Part shown: positions 1-6,066 of the stretch, piece after piece | Layout of the letters: every line of letters begins with the position of its first letter | Position numbering within the stretch: position 1 is the stretch's first letter | Assembly (NCBI GenBank): GCA_031282465.1 | Contig: JAITDR010000178.1 | Location: 1-6,957 of the forward strand | Length of the DNA: 6,957 nucleotides | Source of the DNA: Desulfovibrio sp. | Lineage (GTDB): Bacteria > Desulfobacterota > Desulfovibrionia > Desulfovibrionales > Desulfovibrionaceae | Direction: 5' to 3' | The notes under the pieces: generated by a model | Seen by the model: the letters and a program-made list of their open reading frames with translations, nothing else | Databases searched by the model: none | What the model was told of the DNA's origin: nothing | Position numbers and translations under genes: made by a program

Positions 1-164
1 TGCGGAGTTGTCACCGGGATTATCCAACAAAACCCCGTATGCCTGTTGAATATTGTTGCCGATACCACCAGCACCGGCCGAAACCCTTTTTGCTCATGTC
101 CAAGAGTCGGATCCAAGTCCAGCTTGAGCAGTTGCCCTTGTCGCGGAGCCTGTGGGGTTACCAT
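1..164 (-). CDS. mazF: MazF/PemK-type endoribonuclease toxin, N-terminal part, cut by window edge
   Basis: The minus-strand frame opens at an ATG at 164 and stays open to the left edge (54 codons). The translation begins MVTPQAPRQGQLLKLDLDP and continues through TLGHEQKGFRPVLVVS, FNRHTGFCWIIPVTT. This matches the N-terminal half of MazF/PemK/ChpB toxins: the GDLxxxDFDPTxGxEQxGxRP pattern, then the PVLVVS strand and the xPxTT strand. Known for the family: these are ribosome-independent mRNA interferases cutting at short sequence motifs and neutralised by MazE. The start overlaps the end of mazE (ATGGTAA, 7 bp shared), and a GAGG Shine-Dalgarno at 169-172 lies 4 nt upstream inside mazE, so translation is probably coupled. 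In the family the catalytic Arg follows the EQ motif within xRPV, and it is present here. The C-terminal part lies outside the window, so intactness cannot be judged. Confidence 0.9.
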   Translation of the reverse strand, partial: MVTPQAPRQGQLLKLDLDPTLGHEQKGFRPVLVVSATIFNRHTGFCWIIPVTTP

Positions 165-409
165 ACTTCCTCACCTTGAGGTCCGTCGAAATCCGGTTCC
201 GAATATTCAGCGGCACACGCAAAGGAATCAAGAATGTCCGCAAGGGCGTATCGTTTGCCTTGGCTTTCCACTTTTTTGAGCAGCAGGCCGCCTTCAGCCG
301 GGGTAAGTTCCAGAGCGTCTCCAGCCTGAATGCGCATGCCTTCGGCAATCCCGCGAGGGATGCGAAATCCGAGGCTGTTACCCCACTTGGTAACGTGAAC
401 TTGTTGCAT
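158..409 (-). CDS. mazE: MazE-type antitoxin (AbrB fold, 83 aa)
   Basis: The 83-residue protein starts MQQVHVTKWGNSLGFRIP, the AbrB/MazE swapped-hairpin DNA-binding domain (about residues 1-48, with the KWGNS..xRIP core). It ends in an acidic tail, PDFDGPQGEEVW, closely resembling the C-terminus of E. coli MazE that fills the MazF groove. Family role: it binds and inhibits MazF and, alone or with the toxin, represses its own promoter. The start at 409 is chosen because GGAG at 418-421 sits 8 nt upstream and the family homology begins here. A longer in-frame start at 466 would overlap the promoter. The toxin gene follows with a 7-bp overlap. About 82 residues is normal for the family. Confidence 0.93.
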   Translation of the reverse strand: MQQVHVTKWGNSLGFRIPRGIAEGMRIQAGDALELTPAEGGLLLKKVESQGKRYALADILDSFACAAEYSEPDFDGPQGEEVW

Positions 410-421
410 AACCTTCACTCC

Positions 422-437
422 ATATAATTTTGTATAT
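422..437. promoter_or_regulatory. Candidate MazE(F) operator, ATATA-N6-TATAT
   Basis: A perfect 5-bp inverted repeat, ATATA (422-426) and TATAT (433-437), with 6 bp between the arms, sits between the -10 hexamer and the Shine-Dalgarno of mazE, over the expected transcription start. MazE-family antitoxins autoregulate through AT-rich palindromes near their promoters, so this is the natural candidate operator. AT-rich palindromes arise easily by chance, so confidence is low. Confidence 0.35.
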
Positions 438-466
438 CTTTTAGAAATAATTTGCCGAGGTGTCAA
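438..466 (-). promoter_or_regulatory. Likely sigma70-type promoter of mazEF
   Basis: On the minus strand, a perfect TTGACA (461-466) is separated by 17 bp from TAAAAG (438-443, four of six matches to the -10 consensus). The predicted transcript would begin at about 430, some 20 nt before the mazE start. The stretch is markedly AT-rich compared with its surroundings. This is read directly from sequence and not confirmed by mapping. Confidence 0.55.
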
Positions 467-596
467 GCTCAGAGAAGATGACTGTCGACACCAGCGAAAA
501 TGACAGCATTTTTGACATTCGTCTCCGACATGACAGGGCGGGATAGAAACGCAACGGAGCCCCTTTCCCGCCGGACGGATTTTCCCGGCCGGCCGG

Positions 597-625
597 TTGC
601 GCCTGCGGCATAAACGCGATACAAA
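597..625 (+). promoter_or_regulatory. Weak candidate promoter for the cupin gene
   Basis: TTGCGC (597-602) and TACAAA (620-625) are spaced by 17 bp; each matches consensus in about four positions. A start near 632 would give a leader of about 50 nt that begins at a small hairpin (ACTGC/GCAGT, 633-647). No better pair was seen in 540-670. Confidence 0.3.
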
Positions 626-632
626 TTCCGCA

Positions 633-668
633 ACTGCTTCGCGCAGTCAAACACTGTTTCGGAATTTT
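633..668 (+). promoter_or_regulatory. Leader hairpins and U-tract before the cupin gene
   Basis: ACTGC (633-637) can pair with GCAGT (643-647) around the loop TTCGC. Alternatively CAGT (644-647) can pair with ACTG (653-656), so the two helices exclude each other. A run of six T follows shortly after, just before the Shine-Dalgarno at 673-678. This has the general look of a 5'-leader structure, but the stems are only 4-5 bp and may have no function. Confidence 0.2.
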
Positions 669-684
669 TTACAGGAGGCCGGTC

Positions 685-1125
685 ATGCGTAAAGGATTTC
701 TTCTCGGTTCGGTTCTGCTTTGCCTGTGTATGTTTTTCGTAACGACGGTTGCTTCTGCGGGAGGGCCGCAAGTGTACGGCAAAAACGAACTCAAAACCTG
801 GGACCGCGAAAAGGTCGCCGGCGGCGCGGGCGTGCTGTCCGGCAAATTCTCCTTTACCCGCAACGATGCCGAAGAAGGATACGTCATCAAGGAAATCGGC
901 TGGATGACGCTGTTGCCGGGAGCATCCATCGGCATGCACAAGCATGTCGACAATGAAGATACCTATATCATCATCTTCGGCGAAGGCACGTTTACCGACA
1001 GCAACGGCAAAAAAACCGTGGTCACCGGCGGGGATATCACCATCGCCAGACCCGGAGATTCCCACGCTCTCGCAAATACCGGGCAACTGCCGCTGTTCTT
1101 CCTCAACGTAGTGGCGAAACGCTGA
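685..1125 (+). CDS. Exported single-domain cupin protein, 146 aa
   Basis: Residues 1-25 form a clear Sec signal peptide: charged MRKG, a hydrophobic core LLGSVLLCLCMFFVTTV, then ASA|GG, so cleavage is likely after Ala25. The mature part is a single cupin barrel. Motif 1 is around GMHKHVDNEDTY, with probable metal ligands His85, His87 and Glu91. Motif 2 is GDITIARPGDSHALAN, supplying His127. A full set of metal ligands suggests a metal-binding periplasmic protein, but cupins range from enzymes to sugar- or signal-binding proteins and no substrate can be assigned. The start is firm: AGGAGG at 673-678 lies 6 nt before the ATG. It is a lone plus-strand gene between two minus-strand toxin-antitoxin modules and shares an operon with neither. 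Confidence 0.88.
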   Translation: MRKGFLLGSVLLCLCMFFVTTVASAGGPQVYGKNELKTWDREKVAGGAGVLSGKFSFTRNDAEEGYVIKEIGWMTLLPGASIGMHKHVDNEDTYIIIFGEGTFTDSNGKKTVVTGGDITIARPGDSHALANTGQLPLFFLNVVAKR

Positions 1126-1142
1126 CCGTTTCCCGACAATGC

Positions 1143-1170
1143 CGCCCCCCTGTCTTTGAACACGGGGGCG
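1143..1170 (+). terminator. Hairpin after the cupin gene, possible terminator without a U-tract
   Basis: CGCCCCC (1143-1149) pairs with GGGGGCG (1164-1170). After one mismatch, TGT (1151-1153) pairs with ACA (1160-1162) around a six-base loop. The stem lies 18 bp past the stop codon. No T-run follows on the plus strand, so it may act as a 3' stabilising hairpin or a weak terminator. Nothing else convincing was found in the rest of the gap up to 1309. Confidence 0.4.
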
Positions 1171-1309
1171 CGCCCTCAACATCAGAAGAGTGTAATTATA
1201 CAGCCGTGTTGTAAACGCAAACGTTGATCGGCGCATGGAACATCGAAGAAGCGATTCACAGAAATGTACGTGTTGCCGTATTCTGAACGCTTACGGGAAA
1301 GGTGCGGGG

Positions 1310-1576
1310 TTATTCACCGGCGTAATGTTCTTTGCATTGGGCTATCTGAATATCTCCGGTTTCGACCATGATACAGTAGACAAGTCGGTGACGATCATCA
1401 ATGCGGCGGCTCCAGAATCCTGTCAGGTCGCCTTTCAGCGGTTCAGGCTTGCCGATACCTTCCGTGCCGTTGCGTTCGATATCCTTGATGAGCATATTGA
1501 TGCGTTTCAAGGTCTTTTTATCCTGTGTCTGCCAATAGAGATAGTCGGTCCAGGCCGTGTCATGCCAAATCAGCAT
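1310..1576 (-). CDS. yoeB: YoeB/Txe-family ribosome-dependent mRNA endonuclease toxin
   Basis: The 88-residue protein begins MLIWHDTAWTDYLYWQTQDK and contains GKPEPLKGDLTGFWSRRID and HRLVY, strongly similar to E. coli YoeB (LIW..SWDDYLYWQ, GKPEPLK.NLSGFWSRRI, HRLVY). Expected catalytic residues are present: Glu45, Arg64, His84 and Tyr85, matching Glu46, Arg65, His83 and Tyr84 of E. coli. The family cuts mRNA in the ribosomal A site and is silenced by a co-expressed antitoxin. Here three residues (AGE) follow the catalytic Tyr, whereas E. coli YoeB ends at that Tyr. The start at 1576 overlaps the upstream antitoxin by 17 bp, and GAGG at 1583-1586 is 6 nt upstream. The toxin appears intact. Confidence 0.94.
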   Translation of the reverse strand: MLIWHDTAWTDYLYWQTQDKKTLKRINMLIKDIERNGTEGIGKPEPLKGDLTGFWSRRIDDRHRLVYCIMVETGDIQIAQCKEHYAGE

Positions 1577-1835
1577 GCTTTGCCTCTATCAATTCATGGG
1601 CGGCGCTGTTCTTTCCTTCCCGTAAATCCCGCGCAACCTTGACGAGGTGCGCCTGGTTGCTGCTGCTGTAAAACGAGTCGCGTTCCAAGGCAAAGGGAAT
1701 GCCGTTATTGATGATGGACTGCTTGAGAAACAGGCGGACGGCCGTAGGCATATCCAGGCCGATATCAGAAAACAGTTGTTCAGCTTCAGCCTTGAGATCC
1801 GAGTCAACTCGGACTTGAATGTTTGTCGTTGCCAT
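1560..1835 (-). CDS. relB: RelB/DinJ-family antitoxin, 91 aa
   Basis: The sequence starts MATTNIQVRVDSDLKAEAEQ, followed by LFSDIGLDMPTAVRLFLKQS and GIPFAL. This is the ribbon-helix-helix domain of RelB/DinJ antitoxins (about residues 1-50): the N-terminal strand binds operator DNA as a dimer, followed by the typical IGLxxxxAVRLFL helix. The remaining 40 residues are the toxin-binding, protease-sensitive tail. The start at 1835 is supported by GGAG (1843-1846), 7 nt upstream. The gene precedes and overlaps yoeB by 17 bp, a classical antitoxin-first two-gene operon. E. coli YoeB pairs with YefM (Phd fold) instead, so the partner fold differs. dinJ would be an equally fair symbol. Confidence 0.9.
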   Translation of the reverse strand: MATTNIQVRVDSDLKAEAEQLFSDIGLDMPTAVRLFLKQSIINNGIPFALERDSFYSSSNQAHLVKVARDLREGKNSAAHELIEAKHADLA

Positions 1836-1851
1836 GGCTGTTCTCCAATTT

Positions 1852-1869
1852 TCATTATGAATGTAATGA
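1852..1869. promoter_or_regulatory. Candidate RelB operator, TCATTA-N6-TAATGA
   Basis: A perfect 6-bp inverted repeat (1852-1857 and 1864-1869) with a 6-bp spacer overlaps the proposed -10 hexamer of relB-yoeB. Ribbon-helix-helix antitoxins repress their own operons by binding such short palindromes at the promoter. Position and symmetry fit that role; binding itself is inferred. Confidence 0.5.
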
Positions 1870-1887
1870 TTTTACTGTGAAAGTCAA
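1860..1887 (-). promoter_or_regulatory. Likely promoter of relB-yoeB
   Basis: On the minus strand, TTGACT (1882-1887, five of six) and TACATT (1860-1865, four of six) are separated by 16 bp. The predicted start is about 17-20 nt before the antitoxin ATG. The region is AT-rich like the mazEF promoter. It lies downstream of the candidate terminator of the lipoprotein gene, so the module probably has independent transcription. Confidence 0.5.
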
Positions 1888-1906
1888 GACGGTCCTATAA
1901 ATCCGG

Positions 1907-1928
1907 AAAACCGCACAGAAGCAGTTTT
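1907..1928 (-). terminator. Small hairpin terminator candidate after the NlpC/P60 gene
   Basis: In minus-strand RNA, AAAACUGC pairs with GCGGUUUU over 8 bp (including one G-U pair) around a six-base loop. It lies 15 bp after the stop codon of the lipoprotein gene and just before the relB-yoeB promoter. The U-run is only four long and is part of the stem, so termination may be partial. The A-run on the other side lets the structure work in either direction. Confidence 0.45.
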
Positions 1929-1943
1929 GATGCGAAAATCCTG

Positions 1944-3296
1944 TTACTCAAAGGGCAGGACAATCTTATCCATGCGGTCTTTCAGGCTTTTTCCGGCGCA
2001 AAGGTCCGGGCGCTCCCTGCCCGGATCCGTCGTTGTGACGACGGCCTTGCCGATGACGGCCCGGTTGTCGCAACCGCCGGAGGCATCACGGGTGCGCAGC
2101 CCCCAAATATTGTGGAAAATAAGGTTTTTTCCTTCGTAGACGCCGAGATAAAGCACGATATGTCCCGGTAGATGGATAAGTGACCGGAACGGCTGTGCCT
2201 CGCGCGCGATCAGCGCATCCATGCCGCCTGCCCCGGTCGGCGTGACGGCCCGGCCCGTCTTGGCCTGCGCTGCCGAATTGCGGGGCAGGTACAGACCGAA
2301 GGGCACGAAAACGTCCCGCGTCAGCGCCGAGCAGTCCCGTCCCTCGTCCAGTCCGCCCCAGGTATAACGCTGCCCCATCATAGCGTTGCCCACGGCGGCC
2401 ACATTGTCGGCAGTCAACGGCAGAGGCACCGTAACGGCGCTGCCTTGGGGCAGGACGACAGTCGCCGCTTCGGCGTTGCCTGAAATCCCGCGCCGGGGAT
2501 GGTAGACGGCCGGACCATCCCCGCTACGGCCGGCAAGGGGCAGCAGGGTGCCGATATGCGCGCGTGTTCCGCCTACATCGACCCCGTCGCGCACAAGGGC
2601 AACCAGAGGACGGGAACGCCACAGCCGCATGAACGCCTCATCCGTTCGCGCCAGATCACGCGCGGGCAGCCAGCCCGCCGCCACGGGACTCTCCACCAGC
2701 ATCCAGGCCCCGTCCGCCGAGATGTTGCAAATGTACAGCGGCACGCCCGGCGGCAACGACGTTTCCTGAAAATAATCAAAGGGATATCCCTCGCCGGGAA
2801 GATCCGGACGCAGGTAGAAGCGCAGGGAAGTCGGCGCGGCGCGCAGGTCGCAGTGCCGCAGGGTAACGGCCGGGCCGGCGCCGCGTCCGAAGGCCTGTTT
2901 GTTCGCTTCGGCTTCAAGCGCCTTCCAGGTATCGGGCGGAAAAGGCCGGGTTTCGTCTATATAGGCCCGGTCCGGCTTCAAACCGAAGTTCGTCTGAAGC
3001 AGTTTTTTACTATACGCAGGGGGCTTGTCGTTCCGCCAAGGTTTGAAAAAGCGTTCGGCGCCGAGCGCGGCGACACGGGCTTGCTCCTCCTGCGGCAACA
3101 GCCGCCGGCTGCCGCCCGCCGCTTCCGCGTAGACCCGCAAATCCTGCGGCAGATTCAGGACGTCGGCGCAGGGCGGGCCGTCGTAAGCGCCTTTGCCCGC
3201 GCCGGCGCAGGCGGACAGGAAAAGGCAAACGGCCAGGATCGGTCCGGCCGGCAGACGTACCGGCCCGCCTCGTTGCTGTGTTGCGGCGTGAAACAT
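1944..3296 (-). CDS. Lipoprotein murein endopeptidase: NlpC/P60 with two SH3b domains, 450 aa
   Basis: A lipoprotein signal (hydrophobic ILAVCLFLSAC) ends in the lipobox LSAC with lipidated Cys30; the next residue is Ala, which favours the outer membrane. About 44-140 fits the NlpC/P60 stabilising N-terminal domain. About 140-220 is a first SH3b domain (LRAAPTSLRFY, DYFQETSLPPGVPLYI, DGAWMLVESP, AGWLPARDLA). About 225-290 is a second SH3b. About 295-445 is the NlpC/P60 peptidase, with catalytic Cys322 in GRDCSAL, His379 in HLPGHIVLYLG and a third polar His395 in FHNIWG. This is the YkfC-like architecture, which cleaves gamma-D-Glu-diaminopimelate bonds in peptides with a free N-terminal L-Ala, suggesting wall-peptide recycling in the periplasm. 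Desulfovibrio species carry close relatives. The AAGGA ribosome site (3303-3307) overlaps the upstream stop codon, and the genes are 9 bp apart. Confidence 0.9.
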   Translation of the reverse strand: MFHAATQQRGGPVRLPAGPILAVCLFLSACAGAGKGAYDGPPCADVLNLPQDLRVYAEAAGGSRRLLPQEEQARVAALGAERFFKPWRNDKPPAYSKKLLQTNFGLKPDRAYIDETRPFPPDTWKALEAEANKQAFGRGAGPAVTLRHCDLRAAPTSLRFYLRPDLPGEGYPFDYFQETSLPPGVPLYICNISADGAWMLVESPVAAGWLPARDLARTDEAFMRLWRSRPLVALVRDGVDVGGTRAHIGTLLPLAGRSGDGPAVYHPRRGISGNAEAATVVLPQGSAVTVPLPLTADNVAAVGNAMMGQRYTWGGLDEGRDCSALTRDVFVPFGLYLPRNSAAQAKTGRAVTPTGAGGMDALIAREAQPFRSLIHLPGHIVLYLGVYEGKNLIFHNIWGLRTRDASGGCDNRAVIGKAVVTTTDPGRERPDLCAGKSLKDRMDKIVLPFE

Positions 3297-3305
3297 CGGG
3301 TGTCC

Positions 3306-6026
3306 TTATGTCCTGCCGCGCAGTATTTCGTCAAGGTGCGGCGCGATGCCGTCTCTCGCGCGGCGGGCGCTCAGGTATTGCCAGGCAAGGCGCAGTTGAT
3401 CTTCCCGGCTTGCGGCATAGCCGTTCAGTTTGGCGGCCAGCACACGGCGCAGGGTTTCCCCGATAAAGGGGCCGGGTTTTTCACCCATGGCCAGGATGTC
3501 CCGGCCGTCGATATCGGCCCGTGCTCCGGACAGCGCATTGAGATAAAAGGAAATATCGCGTCCGAGACTGTTGTGTTGCCCGTACTTGGCCATCAGGTAG
3601 AGCAGTCCCTCCACCGGCGCGGGACTGAGCAGTTCGTAAAGCGCGCCCGGCTCAGGATCCCCGGTCCGGCGCAGGGCCGCGAGTTCGGAAGACAGCTTGC
3701 GGAGTTGCTCGCGCATATGAAGGAACTCGCCCGCCTGTTTCCCGGTAAAGGCCAGACGACCCAGAAGTTCGGCCGTTTCCGACTGATCCGCCCCGCTGCA
3801 GAAGGCCAGCAGGTAAGGTTGCCAGACGATTGGAGCGTAGTCCTTGTACAGATGGCGATGCCAACTCAACACTTCCTCGACGGCGGCCAGAAGTCGGTCT
3901 TTTTGCGGAGTGAGCCGGAGAAGGGGATGAATCGAGGCCGGCAACCCCCAGTTGTCCAGACGGCGTATGCAGGCCGGGGCATCCTTTTCCTCAAAGACGT
4001 TGCGCAGTTCGTGAAAAAGCCGGGCGCCGGACAACTTGGCGGGCATGCCCAGAGACAGGGCGTTTTTAATCAGGCGTTCGGTCTGGGCGCCGATGCGGAA
4101 ATTGAAGCGCCGCTCAAAACGCACGGCCCGCAGTATGCGCGTGGGGTCTTCGATAAAGCTGAGAGAATGCAGCACGGCGAGGGTGCGCTCCTTCATATCA
4201 CGCCGCGCGCCGAAAGGGTCGATGAGCGTGCCGAAACGGGCGGCGTTGAGTTGCACGGCCAGAGCGTTGATGGTGAAGTCCCGCCGGTAGAGGTCCATTT
4301 TTATGGAAGACAGTTCGACGGTCGGCAGGGCGCCGGGATACTCGTAGTATTCCAGGCGGGCCGTCGCTACATCCAGACGCCGTTCCGCGCCGCGCGCGTC
4401 TTTGCAGGACACCAGGGCGGTTTTGAATTTGCGGTGCGGTCGCGCTTTCCCGCCCAGTTCGGCGGCCAGCAGTTCCGCGAAGCGTATGCCGTCGCCCTCC
4501 ACGCTCAAATCTGTGTCCAGGTTGGGATTCCCCATCAGCAGGTCGCGCACGAAACCGCCGACGGCGAACACGGACATGCCCAGCTTGTCCCCCAGGTTGC
4601 CTGCTTTCCGCAACAGGGCGAGGATTTCTCCGGGCAGACGTTCTTCCAGCATCTGCGCAATGGTGCTTTCACGGTGTTCGCGGGCCAGAGGAGCGCCTTC
4701 GGGAATGCGCAGGCTGTCGTCCACAAGCAGGCGTATGACGTCCGTGCGCGTCAGCACGCCGACCACGGCGTTGTTCCGCAGCACGGGCACCAGCCGCTGG
4801 CGCTGCGTCAGGATGATGTCCACCGCCTCGTACAGGGCGGAATCGAGCGTAAGGGCGGCGATATTGCGCTGCATGTACTCCGTGACGGGTTGGTCGCCGA
4901 GCTTGTGCGCGCAGGCCCTGGAAGCCGTCTGTTGCTCAATCAGGCCTATGCCGCCGTTCCCGTCCGCGGACAGCACGGGTACGGCTTTGAGTCCGTAGCG
5001 GTTCATAAGGTCTTCAGCCTGACCTATGCTCATGCGGTCGCCGATGGTGACGGCCGGGGAGGTCATGTGCCGGCCGACGGTCATCTGCGGGGTGATGATG
5101 GAGGTCAACAGAGCGAGGAGGGCGGCGCGCAGTTCCGCAGGGGTGCGGTCTTTCACGACGGCCGAGGCCGCCGAGGCGTGCCCGCCCCCGCCGAAGGACG
5201 AGCATATCCGGCCGACGTTGACTTCCGGCAGCCTGCTGCGCGCGATCAGGTATATCCTGCCTTCCATGGAGGCCAGGGTGAAGACGACGTTCAGCCTTTC
5301 AATTTCCATGAACTTGTTGACCAGCGAGGCCAGATCCTCCAGAAAGCCGTCCAGGGCGATCTCGGCAACAGTCACCGGTATGCCGCGTATGGTATGCACC
5401 TCCGCGCCGGCAATCATGGTGCCCAGGGCCTGTATCTGCCTGCGGGTCATATCCTCGCCCGTCAGTTCGGCGATGATCCGCAGGTTCATGCCCCGGCCGC
5501 GCAGAAAGGCCCCGGCCGTGAAGTCGTGTTCTGTAGTCGAGGTGAAGGTAAAAGAGCCGGTGTCTTCGTAGATGCCCAAGCCGAGCAGGGTGGCTTCGTC
5601 GGGCGTAAGCTGTGTGCCCCGCTCCATGATGAGATGGGTGAGGATGGACGTGGTCGCGCCCCAGTCCTTGATGACGCGGTAGTCGGCCTGGATGTCGCGG
5701 TCCGAGGCCGGGTGATGGTCGTAGACATGGATTTCGGGCCGGACGCCCTCGAAAAGCGGCGCTATGTGCTCAAGGCGCTGCCGTTGCCGGGTGTCCGTCA
5801 GCACCAGCAGCCGGACGGCGGAAAGGTCGCATTCTCCGGGCTTGCGCATGGCGAACGTGGACGCGAGGCTGTCGATAAAAGGATGGGGGCGGCGTTCCAT
5901 CATCGGCGGCGCGAGCAGCACGGCATCGGGGTACAGTTTGCCTGCCGCGACCATTGAGGCCAAAGCGTCGTAGTCGGCGTTGATGTGAGCGGTGATCACG
6001 CATGCGGGGCGCAGGAGGTCGGGCAT
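3306..6026 (-). CDS. DHH-CBS-CBS-tRNA nucleotidyltransferase (class II, A-adding or CCA-adding), 906 aa
   Basis: Domains in order: a DHH phosphoesterase (about 8-160: AHINADYDALAS, TDTR with Asp78, DHH at 103-105, EDTGSF with Asp155); a DHHA1 domain ending GGGGHASAAS (279-288); two CBS domains (about 314-372 and 378-435); then a class II nucleotidyltransferase (about 484 on). The last has GGFVRD (490-495), the catalytic DTD at 504-506, RRDFTINA (581-588) and EDPTR (626-630), plus a helical tRNA-binding C-terminus. Polymerases of this kind add A or CCA to tRNA 3' ends. This long fusion is the architecture of the Aquifex A-adding enzyme, which works with a separate CC-adding enzyme. The stretch before RRDFT (about 555-578) is long enough to be the flexible loop that CC-adding enzymes lack, and RPHRKFKTALV replaces the polyA-polymerase GRRFxLxH signature. 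The start at 6026 has AGGA at 6036-6039. Specificity is inferred. Confidence 0.9.
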   Translation of the reverse strand: MPDLLRPACVITAHINADYDALASMVAAGKLYPDAVLLAPPMMERRPHPFIDSLASTFAMRKPGECDLSAVRLLVLTDTRQRQRLEHIAPLFEGVRPEIHVYDHHPASDRDIQADYRVIKDWGATTSILTHLIMERGTQLTPDEATLLGLGIYEDTGSFTFTSTTEHDFTAGAFLRGRGMNLRIIAELTGEDMTRRQIQALGTMIAGAEVHTIRGIPVTVAEIALDGFLEDLASLVNKFMEIERLNVVFTLASMEGRIYLIARSRLPEVNVGRICSSFGGGGHASAASAVVKDRTPAELRAALLALLTSIITPQMTVGRHMTSPAVTIGDRMSIGQAEDLMNRYGLKAVPVLSADGNGGIGLIEQQTASRACAHKLGDQPVTEYMQRNIAALTLDSALYEAVDIILTQRQRLVPVLRNNAVVGVLTRTDVIRLLVDDSLRIPEGAPLAREHRESTIAQMLEERLPGEILALLRKAGNLGDKLGMSVFAVGGFVRDLLMGNPNLDTDLSVEGDGIRFAELLAAELGGKARPHRKFKTALVSCKDARGAERRLDVATARLEYYEYPGALPTVELSSIKMDLYRRDFTINALAVQLNAARFGTLIDPFGARRDMKERTLAVLHSLSFIEDPTRILRAVRFERRFNFRIGAQTERLIKNALSLGMPAKLSGARLFHELRNVFEEKDAPACIRRLDNWGLPASIHPLLRLTPQKDRLLAAVEEVLSWHRHLYKDYAPIVWQPYLLAFCSGADQSETAELLGRLAFTGKQAGEFLHMREQLRKLSSELAALRRTGDPEPGALYELLSPAPVEGLLYLMAKYGQHNSLGRDISFYLNALSGARADIDGRDILAMGEKPGPFIGETLRRVLAAKLNGYAASREDQLRLAWQYLSARRARDGIAPHLDEILRGRT

Positions 6027-6066
6027 GGCGCTGTGTCCTGACGGCTGATTGCAAAAATAATGTTGA

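Noticed and set aside
410..466. A longer mazE start at 466
   Set aside because: It would place the start inside the TTGACA promoter box. The AbrB homology and a well-placed GGAG support the start at 409.
469..1236. A 255-codon minus-strand frame across the cupin gene
   Set aside because: It is antisense to the cupin gene, which has a signal peptide, metal motifs and a strong ribosome site. The translation shows no domain and no sensible start context.
2499..5957. A 1152-codon open frame on the plus strand
   Set aside because: It lies entirely antisense to the lipoprotein and nucleotidyltransferase genes, which carry full sets of conserved motifs. It lacks a Shine-Dalgarno, and its translation is Gly/Arg/Gln/His-rich with no recognisable domain. 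Long antisense frames are usual opposite GC-rich genes.
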